A DNA stretch of 7,381 nucleotides from Candidatus Levyibacteriota bacterium (GTDB lineage Bacteria > Patescibacteriota > Microgenomatia > Levybacterales > UBA12049), in the NCBI GenBank assembly GCA_016192645.1, contig JACPTT010000040.1, positions 11,948-19,328 on the forward strand, read 5' to 3'. The position numbers and the translations under genes are program-made. Positions within the stretch are counted from its first letter, which is position 1; each line of letters starts with the position of its first letter. The notes beneath the pieces are model-generated. The model did not search any database. It saw nothing but the letters and a program-made list of their open reading frames with translations, and was not told the origin of the DNA. Below, one piece after another: positions 1 through 3,977 of this stretch.

Positions 1-444
1 GAGTATCACCCAATTCTTCTCTTGCCAACTTGTTACCCATACTTCTCACTTGTATACTATGGTTGTATGAAAATGCACCGGAATATGACCAACCTTGAGA
101 TAGCAAGGCTTGAGGAGAAACAGCAAAAATTACTAGATGACAGACTCGAAGGGTTAATTGATAAAGACCTTTGTTATAACAAGCTCTCGCAAATTCAAAG
201 AGACCTTGATTTAGCCAATATAAGATTAAAGGAGATACAAGAAGATAATAACGCTAATTTATTAGCCCTTAATAAGACTGTTGAAGTTCTAGGAAACCTT
301 TACAAGCTCTATAAAGTATCAGACGCCGCTACTCGCTTAATGTACCACAAAGCGTTCTTCAAAGACTTGGTTATTAACGACAAACAGATAGTTGATAAAA
401 AATGGAATGATCCGTTTGGCTTGTTATATCAACCTAATCCCTAG
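1..444 (+). CDS. C-terminal fragment of a large serine recombinase (5' partial, probably a remnant)
   Basis: The frame is open from the left edge to a TAG at 442-444; possible internal starts are TTG 22 and ATG 67. From about position 85 the protein reads like the C-terminal end of large serine recombinases of phage or mobile elements: a charged helix (LEEKQQKLLDDRLEGLIDK, then KLSQIQRDLDLA) that forms the coiled coil after the zinc ribbon. It ends in the usual tail of this family (FFKDLVINDKQI ... PFGLL). The catalytic serine domain and the recombinase domain would lie left of the window. The 28 residues before the coiled coil (ending VYYGCMKMHRN) do not resemble the helical linker normally found there, and the other two frames do not either. 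I therefore suspect a 5'-truncated or frameshifted remnant. The family assignment is fairly secure; whether it is functional is not. Confidence 0.6.
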   Translation, partial: EYHPILLLPTCYPYFSLVYYGCMKMHRNMTNLEIARLEEKQQKLLDDRLEGLIDKDLCYNKLSQIQRDLDLANIRLKEIQEDNNANLLALNKTVEVLGNLYKLYKVSDAATRLMYHKAFFKDLVINDKQIVDKKWNDPFGLLYQPNP

Positions 445-471
445 TCTGTTTTGCAAACATCTGGTGATCCG

Positions 472-551
472 CTTAGTATCTTAAACCCGCTTCGCCCTCG
501 CCTCGTCTCCGACGAGTCGGAGCGGGCGCTCAGCGAGGCGAGCAGACTAAG
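472..551. repeat. GC-rich composite palindromic element
   Basis: Three nested stems lie in an otherwise AT-rich stretch: outer cttagt (472-477) with actaag (546-551), middle ctcgcctcg (497-505) with cgaggcgag (534-542), inner ctccgac (507-513) with gtcggag (516-522). It sits just behind the recombinase remnant. It shares ctcgcctcg in the same orientation, and cccgcttcgcc in the opposite orientation, with the hairpin at 1428-1476, so both belong to one dispersed repeat family. A frame runs through it (451-672), but I do not regard it as a gene. Confidence 0.7.
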
Positions 552-642
552 AGAATTCTCTGAATTATTCCTTCAGGAAGGCCTAAACTCCGAGTTTGCC
601 TATTTATTTGGTCTAAGAGATGCACAGCAAAGTATAATAGGA

Positions 643-948
643 TTATTTAAAATGTGTAAACCTAATCTCTAGATGAGAATTTAGGGCTTGAGCCAATCTT
701 TTAAGAAAAGCAATTGATGGATTGGCTCTTCCTGATTCAAGTCTCGAGATAACCGACTGTTTAGTGCCAATCTTTTGAGCCAGTTCTTTTTGAGTAACTC
801 CCTTTTTAACCCTTGCATCTATAACTGCTTGAATCATAGCAAATTCAGGCTGAAGTTTGTCATATTCAGCCTTTATTTTAGGATTTTTAAGAGACTCCTT
901 TAAGAAATCATTAAAGTCTCGGTGTTTTCTGTCTCTAGGCTTAATCAT
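643..948 (-). CDS. higA: XRE-family antitoxin of a HigBA-type toxin-antitoxin pair
   Basis: A 101-residue protein with a helix-turn-helix of the XRE/Cro type at about residues 52-72 (TQKELAQKIGTKQSVISRLE), followed by the common RxNPSxxFLKRLAQAL helix and a short beta end (LEIRF). The N-terminal 45 residues (DFNDFLKESLKNPKIKAEYD...) match the region of this antitoxin class that contacts the toxin. By family knowledge the protein neutralises the ribosome-dependent mRNA interferase encoded just upstream and represses the pair's promoter. The ATG at 948 follows the toxin stop by 12 bases, and those bases lie inside a 16-bp palindrome. No good ribosome binding site is visible, so translation is probably coupled to the toxin. 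The symbol names the type, not a proven orthologue. Confidence 0.85.
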   Translation of the reverse strand: MIKPRDRKHRDFNDFLKESLKNPKIKAEYDKLQPEFAMIQAVIDARVKKGVTQKELAQKIGTKQSVISRLESGRANPSIAFLKRLAQALNSHLEIRFTHFK

Positions 949-964
949 ATAGCATATATGCTAT
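949..964. promoter_or_regulatory. 16-bp perfect palindrome at the toxin-antitoxin junction
   Basis: atagcatatatgctat is a perfect inverted repeat covering the toxin stop codon and the bases just before the antitoxin ATG. XRE antitoxins bind dyad operators, so this could be an internal operator or an internal promoter site for the antitoxin. The alternative is a small RNA hairpin that affects translational coupling. The position is unusual, since the main operator is expected in front of the toxin. Function is inferred only. Confidence 0.45.
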
Positions 965-1290
965 CCTATCTCTTTCATTCTGTCAAGGGCTACTTTGAGT
1001 TCTTTCGAGGGCGTTTTTTGACTTTTCTTTTTAAAAGCATGTAGTAAATAGTATTCGTTATTTGCAATTGTATAAAATATTCTAATTGCTACTTTTCCTG
1101 ATATTCTTAGCTCATATAGTTTATTTTGTAACTTCTTAATGTAGGGAGGTTTTAAGAAAGGTCCATTATTAGCAAGGAGTTTAATGGATTGTAAAACTTT
1201 AGCATATGTAGCTTCGTCTTGCTCTTTAATAAAATCCTCAACAGGAGAATTACCTCGTGCTGTTTGGAAAAATAAAATTTTCCAGGCCAT
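961..1290 (-). CDS. higB: HigB/RelE-type toxin (phage Gp49-like mRNA interferase)
   Basis: A 109-residue basic protein with the signature of the Gp49-like branch of the RelE superfamily: a hydrophobic first strand (AWKILFF), a helical hairpin (VEDFIKEQDEATYAKVLQSIKLLANNG), then PYIKKLQNKLYELRI (residues 49-63), the core strand RIFYTI (70-75), and LLHAFKKKSQKTP (82-94) before a last helix. The Lys/Arg residues in KKL, LYELR, RIFY and FKKKSQKTP are the usual RNA-binding and catalytic positions. Such toxins cleave mRNA in the ribosomal A site. Gene order is toxin then antitoxin, as in HigBA systems. The start is ATG 1290 behind a terminator-like hairpin; a weak -10 (TATGAT, minus strand 1307-1302) would give an almost leaderless transcript. 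The frame is the same as that of the antitoxin, separated by TAG and four codons. Confidence 0.87.
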   Translation of the reverse strand: MAWKILFFQTARGNSPVEDFIKEQDEATYAKVLQSIKLLANNGPFLKPPYIKKLQNKLYELRISGKVAIRIFYTIANNEYYLLHAFKKKSQKTPSKELKVALDRMKEIG

Positions 1291-1306
1291 AATTCGATAC
1301 TATCAT

Positions 1307-1340
1307 AAAGAAAACCCCCGGGTCGAGTTGAGCCGGGGGG
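1307..1340 (-). terminator. Rho-independent terminator on the minus strand
   Basis: Stem ccggggg (1333-1339) with cccccgg (1315-1321) and an 11-nt loop, followed in the minus direction by TTTTCTTT. It could end the transcript of the thpR-like gene, whose stop lies 280 bases upstream on the same strand. It lies directly in front of the toxin gene, so it could instead act as an attenuator of the toxin-antitoxin operon. Confidence 0.7.
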
Positions 1341-1378
1341 AGTTAGCAAATCAAAGTATTTCCTTTTGGAAACACAAC

Positions 1379-1409
1379 ATTATATTATCAAAATAATGAC
1401 AAAATGCAA
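1379..1409 (-). promoter_or_regulatory. Possible minus-strand promoter upstream of the terminator
   Basis: In the minus direction there is TTGCAT (1409-1404), then overlapping -10 candidates TAATAT (1387-1382, 16-bp spacing) and TATAAT (1384-1379, 19-bp spacing). Transcription from here would pass a small hairpin (tttcc-aaaa-ggaaa, read on the minus strand) and then meet the terminator at 1340-1307. That would give a short RNA or an attenuated leader for the toxin gene. The spacing is imperfect and the region is AT-rich, so chance is possible. Confidence 0.3.
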
Positions 1410-1427
1410 CTACTAAATCGATCCCCC

Positions 1428-1476
1428 TGGCTCGCCTCGCTGGCCAGCCTAGCAGCTAGGCAGGCGAAGCGGGCCA
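1428..1476. repeat. GC-rich hairpin element with G-U pairs
   Basis: tggctcgcctcgc (1428-1440) pairs with gcgaagcgggcca (1464-1476) through 13 pairs, two of them T/G wobbles in this orientation. An inner hairpin is built from cctag and ctagg (1449-1453 and 1457-1461). It shares two motifs with the element at 472-551. Wobble pairs suggest the structure is kept at the RNA level, probably in the 3' untranslated part of the upstream minus-strand transcript. It belongs to the gene-free stretch 1341-1619. Confidence 0.65.
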
Positions 1477-1508
1477 AGATGAATCACCAAAATAGTTTAC
1501 CCTGAGCA

Positions 1509-1541
1509 CTTCGATTACACTCAGTGTAAACTGTATCGAAG
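1509..1541. repeat. Palindromic repeat, cttcgat/atcgaag type
   Basis: Outer stem cttcgat (1509-1515) with atcgaag (1535-1541), inner stem tacac (1516-1520) with gtgta (1524-1528), loop tca, and an asymmetric bulge aactgt. The flanks ccctgagc and aaggg resemble dispersed repeats of the ccctgagc...cgaaggg type seen in many draft environmental genomes. Related to the element at 1559-1613. No coding potential. Confidence 0.55.
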
Positions 1542-1558
1542 GGATCCCTAACAGTAAT

Positions 1559-1613
1559 GCTTGTCCCGCCGAGGTCGGAGGACTTGTGCTGAGTGAACGA
1601 AGTGAATCGAAGC
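1559..1613. repeat. Compound repeat related to the preceding element
   Basis: It contains a small hairpin (gtcc 1563-1566 with ggac 1580-1583, inner ccg/cgg) and a tandem duplication agtgaacga / agtgaatcga (1592-1610). The reverse complement of the tandem part starts cttcgatt and ends cactcag, like positions 1509-1524, so it is an expanded relative of the element next to it. Its ends, gctt and aagc, can pair. It stops 6 bases before the stop codon of the adjacent gene. Confidence 0.45.
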
Positions 1614-1619
1614 ATACTT

Positions 1620-2222
1620 TCACCACAAAGAGCATTTGGTTTGCCTAAATACTTCTACAGGAATTGTGACTAATTTTTCCTGACGTTCGGGAGATTCCAT
1701 AGAATCAACACCGTACAATATTATTTCTTTAACTTGAAAATCCCAATTTATGATATTTAATCTTGATTTAAGATTTTTTTCATTTATCTTAAAACTTTCT
1801 TTTGCTTGTTTATTCTTTATCCGCCCAACCGTCATATGAGGATGGAAAGTCAATTTATTATCAGAGGCGTTATACTTTCTTAGGAGTCTAGATATTTCTT
1901 TATTAAAATCTGTCAAAGCCATGGGATAAGCAACGTCTAAAAATAATACTTTTGGATTTTCTTCAGGAAAACAACCAAATCCTCTAATTTGCATCTTTAT
2001 GTTTTTTACGATGCTCATTTTAGGTTGTACTAATTTCTTAATTTCATTTAATGAAAATTGTGATTGTTTATTTAAGTAATAAACTGTCACATGGGGTGTT
2101 TGAGGTCGAACAATTTCTATATGAGGGTCATTATAATAAATGTCTGCCAACAATTGTTCAAATTCTTGTTGAAACTCTCGAGGAAGCGGAATACCAAGGA
2201 AACAAGAAGTAAACTTTTTCAT
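1620..2222 (-). CDS. thpR: RNA 2',3'-cyclic phosphodiesterase / 2'-5' RNA ligase-like 2H phosphoesterase
   Basis: A 200-residue protein of the 2H phosphoesterase superfamily, close to the usual length of ThpR/LigT (about 180-200). Both signature motifs are present: HVT at residues 44-46 (TPHVTVYYL) and HMT at 129-131 (FHPHMTVGRI), each followed by hydrophobic strands. The start FLGIPLP is the typical first strand. The enzyme hydrolyses 2',3'-cyclic phosphate ends of RNA to 2'-phosphates in the cytoplasm; ligation of tRNA halves is seen only in vitro, and its role in the cell is not settled. Start ATG 2222 lies 6 bases behind a perfect TATAAT, so the transcript is probably leaderless. Its 3' flank carries three palindromic repeats before a terminator at 1340-1307. 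A tRNA 3' fragment lies just upstream. Confidence 0.9.
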   Translation of the reverse strand: MKKFTSCFLGIPLPREFQQEFEQLLADIYYNDPHIEIVRPQTPHVTVYYLNKQSQFSLNEIKKLVQPKMSIVKNIKMQIRGFGCFPEENPKVLFLDVAYPMALTDFNKEISRLLRKYNASDNKLTFHPHMTVGRIKNKQAKESFKINEKNLKSRLNIINWDFQVKEIILYGVDSMESPERQEKLVTIPVEVFRQTKCSLW

Positions 2223-2228
2223 TTATTT

Positions 2229-2237
2229 ATTATAGCA
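2229..2237 (-). promoter_or_regulatory. Extended -10 promoter for the thpR-like gene
   Basis: Read on the minus strand the sequence is TGCTATAAT, a perfect -10 hexamer with the TGn extension, 6 bases before the ATG at 2222. No -35 box is visible at 16-18 bp, where the tRNA remnant lies; an extended -10 can work without one. Transcription would start at or next to the ATG. Confidence 0.65.
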
Positions 2238-2240
2238 AGA

Positions 2241-2261
2241 GTTCGAATCCTGCTGGGGTCC
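2241..2261 (+). other. Remnant of a tRNA 3' end (T loop and acceptor strand)
   Basis: gttcgaatcctgctggggtc plus one c has the form of a T loop (G-TTCGAAT-C), the 3' half of a T stem (cctgc) and an acceptor 3' strand. The bases just 5' (agcaaga) cannot pair with cctgc, so only the 3' end of a tRNA gene is present. Such fragments are typical of attachment sites left by elements that integrate into tRNA genes. Which tRNA it came from cannot be told from the fragment. Confidence 0.4.
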
Positions 2262-2265
2262 TGAG

Positions 2266-2538
2266 TTATAAATTCTCGTATTTCAGCTTTGTTAGTACAT
2301 CTTTTAATTGTACTTTTAAATCACTTCTTCCATTCCCTCCTTTTAAATACTTTTCTCTTTGTCTTGCGTCTGGTTCCGAAATATATGCTTCATAATAGAT
2401 TAATTTTAGCGGTCTTCTGTGTTTTGTCGCTTTGACATATCCTTCAGTATGAGCTTTGAATCGAGATTGAAGGTTGTCTGTAAAACCAGTATAGAGTTGT
2501 TTGTCTTTTTCGGAGAATAGAATATAAACGTAATACAT
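2266..2538 (-). CDS. GIY-YIG nuclease-family protein, small single-domain type
   Basis: With ATG 2538 as start the product is 90 residues and covers one GIY-YIG domain: MYYVYIL (GIY-like strand), LYTG (residues 15-18, the YIG-like strand), the catalytic-type Arg 26 in LQSRFKAH, RRPLKLIYYEAY (41-52), and the metal-binding-type Glu 62 in ARQREKYLK. These match the YhbQ/UPF0213-like proteins that are abundant in Patescibacteria. Their role is unknown; DNA or RNA nuclease activity in repair or turnover is assumed from the fold. The frame stays open upstream to 2592, but that would read through two palindromes and into tRNA-Lys, so the later start, which begins exactly at the domain, is preferred. 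No ribosome binding site or promoter is seen before it; it may depend on readthrough from the tRNA promoter. Confidence 0.87.
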   Translation of the reverse strand: MYYVYILFSEKDKQLYTGFTDNLQSRFKAHTEGYVKATKHRRPLKLIYYEAYISEPDARQREKYLKGGNGRSDLKVQLKDVLTKLKYENL

Positions 2539-2545
2539 TTTAGTG

Positions 2546-2585
2546 AGCCAGCTGAGCTGGCTATTCACCGAGCTGAGCTCGGTGA
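2546..2585. repeat. Two tandem palindromes sharing an agctgagct core, the second running into the tRNA 3' end
   Basis: Palindrome A (2546-2562) is agccagct-g-agctggct. Palindrome B (2565-2585) has arms tcaccgagct and agctcggtga around one g. Both have the core agctgagct. The right arm of B includes the discriminator base and the last acceptor bases of tRNA-Lys. In the transcript they form two adjacent hairpins between the tRNA and the GIY-YIG start. Neither is followed by a T-run, so they are not ordinary terminators; processing signals or inserted palindromic elements are both possible. Confidence 0.7.
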
Positions 2586-2655
2586 GCCGCACAGGAATCG
2601 AACCTGTAACCTACTCCTTAAGAGGGAGTTGCTCTGCCAATTGAGCTAGCGGCCC
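2583..2655 (-). tRNA. tRNA-Lys, anticodon CTT
   Basis: A complete 73-nt cloverleaf without encoded CCA (the acceptor is followed by ACCG). Acceptor GGGCCGC/GCGGCTC has one G-T pair, the D arm is GCTC/GAGC, the anticodon stem ACTCC/GGAGT has loop CTCTTAA, which gives anticodon CTT, and the T arm is ACAGG-TTCGATT-CCTGT with discriminator A. It decodes AAG. A good promoter stands directly in front. The 3' end overlaps palindrome B, whose pairing would compete with the acceptor stem until the transcript is processed. Confidence 0.95.
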
Positions 2656-2661
2656 TGCTTT

Positions 2662-2691
2662 AGTATACTATATAGGTATATTCCTGGACAA
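2662..2691 (-). promoter_or_regulatory. Promoter of tRNA-Lys
   Basis: Read on the minus strand: TTGTCC (2691-2686), 18-bp spacer, TATACT (2667-2662). The -10 ends 6 bases before the mature tRNA 5' end at 2655, so the transcript would carry almost no 5' leader. Confidence 0.75.
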
Positions 2692-2745
2692 GGCTTGCGC
2701 CTGTAGCTCACGAGGAACACAAACTATCACCTCCGATGTGTTTTA

Positions 2746-2800
2746 TAATCGCTTCGCTGAAAACCTCGGGCTTTAGCCCGAGGATGAAAGCGAAAGATTA
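2746..2800. repeat. Extended hairpin, copy 1 of a structured repeat
   Basis: Three stacked stems: taatc (2746-2750) with gatta (2796-2800), ttcgct (2753-2758) with agcgaa (2789-2794), and the apical cctcgggc (2764-2771) with gcccgagg (2776-2783), loop ttta. An A-rich bulge (gaaaa) lies on the 5' side below the apical stem. The tip aligns with the hairpin at 2872-2898, with paired substitutions. In addition cgctgaaaacct (2755-2766) is the exact reverse complement of aggttttcagcg (2838-2849), giving a second, exclusive pairing. It lies in the 390-base gene-free stretch between the tRNA and mscS promoters. Confidence 0.65.
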
Positions 2801-2855
2801 CAAACGCGAGTAAATCTTTATGAACAACAAAGACGTCAGGTTTTCAGCGGACTCA

Positions 2856-2906
2856 TATAAACATATCGAAGGAAAACCGCGGGTTTTCAACCCGCGGAAG
2901 TTTATA
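2856..2906. repeat. Extended hairpin, copy 2 of a structured repeat
   Basis: Basal stem tataaac (2856-2862) with gtttata (2900-2906) and apical stem ccgcgggtt (2877-2885) with aacccgcgg (2889-2897), loop ttc. The 5' side again carries gaaaacc before the apical stem, as in copy 1. The architecture matches copy 1: AT-rich base, purine-rich internal loop, GC-rich tip. Confidence 0.65.
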
Positions 2907-2970
2907 CTTAACACTTAGGGATAAACACTTGTTCATTAAAATAAACTGAAAGAAGCATGAAGTAAATCCC

Positions 2971-3022
2971 GAGGTGTTATCTTCTTAACACCTCCGAGGT
3001 GATAAAGAAATGATAAAGAAAT
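2971..3022. repeat. Overlapping hairpins with gaggtg segments and an 11-bp tandem duplication
   Basis: gaggtgtta (2971-2979) pairs with taacacctc (2986-2994). The same cacctc (2989-2994) can also pair with gaggtg (2996-3001), so the two hairpins exclude each other. Immediately after come two exact copies of gataaagaaat (3001-3011, 3012-3022). The remaining bases to 3081 show only a weak tgatt/aatca hairpin and no gene. Confidence 0.5.
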
Positions 3023-3081
3023 ATGGATGATCTCAACCCCATAAAAATATTTCATGATTACACAATCAAGTCACCAAAGTA

Positions 3082-3111
3082 TTTGCAATAGAAAAACCCC
3101 TTTGTTACAAT
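3082..3111 (+). promoter_or_regulatory. Promoter of the mscS-ROK-treT operon
   Basis: TTTGCA (3082-3087), 18-bp spacer, TACAAT (3106-3111). The -10 ends 8 bases before the ATG at 3120 and there is no ribosome binding site, so the mRNA is probably leaderless or has only 1-2 leader bases. Confidence 0.65.
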
Positions 3112-3119
3112 AATTTTGT

Positions 3120-3977
3120 ATGTTTGAAATAACAAATATTCGTTACATTGTTACCAATTGGTTCATTGCTCATGGGCTAAAAATAGCGGCGATTATTCTT
3201 TTTACGTACATCCTCAAGCGATTCAGCGCACTTTTTATTGAAAAGACAGTACGAACCGCTGTTGTTTCCGACCATTTTCTATCAAAAGAGGCGGAGAAAA
3301 AACGGGAGGATACGCTCATCAGAATCTTTACCGGCACGTTTGGTATATTACTTTGGCTAGTTGCCGGTATGATGATATTGCAGGAGATGAGTATTGCGAT
3401 AGGTCCGCTTTTGGCAGCAGCCGGTATTGCGGGTCTTGCGTTTGGTTTTGGCGGACAGTATCTCATTCGCGATCTCATTTCGGGGCTTTTTATCATTATG
3501 GAGAATCAATATCGAGTGGGTGATGTTGTGTGTTTTGATAAAACGTGCGGGCTTGTCGAAGATATCACTCTTCGCATGACAACACTGCGAGACTTGGATG
3601 GTACGGTGCATCACATACCGCACGGTGAAGTAACAAAAGTTTCAAATCTCACCAAGTATTATGCAAGGGTAAACCTTAATATTGGAATTTCTTACAACTC
3701 AAACCTGGAAAAAGTTATTAAAGTGGTGAATAGAGTAGGGAGTGACCTGGCGCAAGATAAAGAATGGAAAGATTTGATTATCAAGGCGCCGCAATTTTTA
3801 AGGGTTGATGATTTTGCCGATTCGGCAATTATTATCAAAATTTTAGGGGAAACAAAACCTATCAAGCAGTGGGATGTGACAGGAGAGTTACGCAAGAGGC
3901 TTAAAATTGCTTTCGACAAGGAAGGCATAGAAATCCCGTTCCCGCAGAGAGTTATACATTCATCAAGCAAAGCATAG
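3120..3977 (+). CDS. mscS: Small-conductance mechanosensitive channel (MscS family)
   Basis: A 285-residue membrane protein, the same size as the basic MscS type. Three membrane segments are visible: about 16-35 (IAHGLKIAAIILFTYIL), 70-89 (FTGTFGILLWLVAGMMILQE) and the pore helix 93-127, where GPLLAAAGIAGLAFGFGGQYLI is the Ala/Gly-packed TM3a and RDLISGLFIIMENQYRVGD the amphipathic TM3b leading into the beta domain (residues 132-178: VGDVV, DITLRMTTLRDLDG, HIPHGEV, VSNLT). A C-terminal alpha/beta vestibule follows to about 275. The protein opens under membrane tension and releases ions and small solutes on hypo-osmotic shock. It is first in a three-gene cluster with a sugar kinase and a trehalose synthase, which fits turgor control. 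Its stop codon overlaps the likely start of the next gene. Start ATG 3120 is set by the promoter directly in front. Confidence 0.93.
   Translation: MFEITNIRYIVTNWFIAHGLKIAAIILFTYILKRFSALFIEKTVRTAVVSDHFLSKEAEKKREDTLIRIFTGTFGILLWLVAGMMILQEMSIAIGPLLAAAGIAGLAFGFGGQYLIRDLISGLFIIMENQYRVGDVVCFDKTCGLVEDITLRMTTLRDLDGTVHHIPHGEVTKVSNLTKYYARVNLNIGISYNSNLEKVIKVVNRVGSDLAQDKEWKDLIIKAPQFLRVDDFADSAIIIKILGETKPIKQWDVTGELRKRLKIAFDKEGIEIPFPQRVIHSSSKA

Noticed and set aside
451..672. A plus-strand frame of 73 codons beginning with TTG
   Set aside because: Its first third is the translated palindrome, its end overlaps the well-supported antitoxin on the other strand, and there is no ribosome binding site or family resemblance.
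1152..1396. Frames on both strands overlapping the toxin 5' end and the terminator
   Set aside because: They are shadows of the toxin gene and read through the terminator hairpin; no resemblance to any family.
2539..2592. A longer GIY-YIG start at 2592
   Set aside because: It would translate two palindromes and overlap the tRNA-Lys 3' end; the domain begins exactly at the ATG at 2538.
1428..3022. A CRISPR array
   Set aside because: The repeats differ in sequence and spacing and are palindromic elements of several kinds; no regular spacers or cas genes are present.
2692..3081. tmRNA, RNase P RNA or SRP RNA in the structured gap
   Set aside because: I looked for the conserved motifs (tRNA-like end with TTCGAC, GAGGAAAGTCC, GGAAG...AGCAG) and found none in a fitting arrangement.
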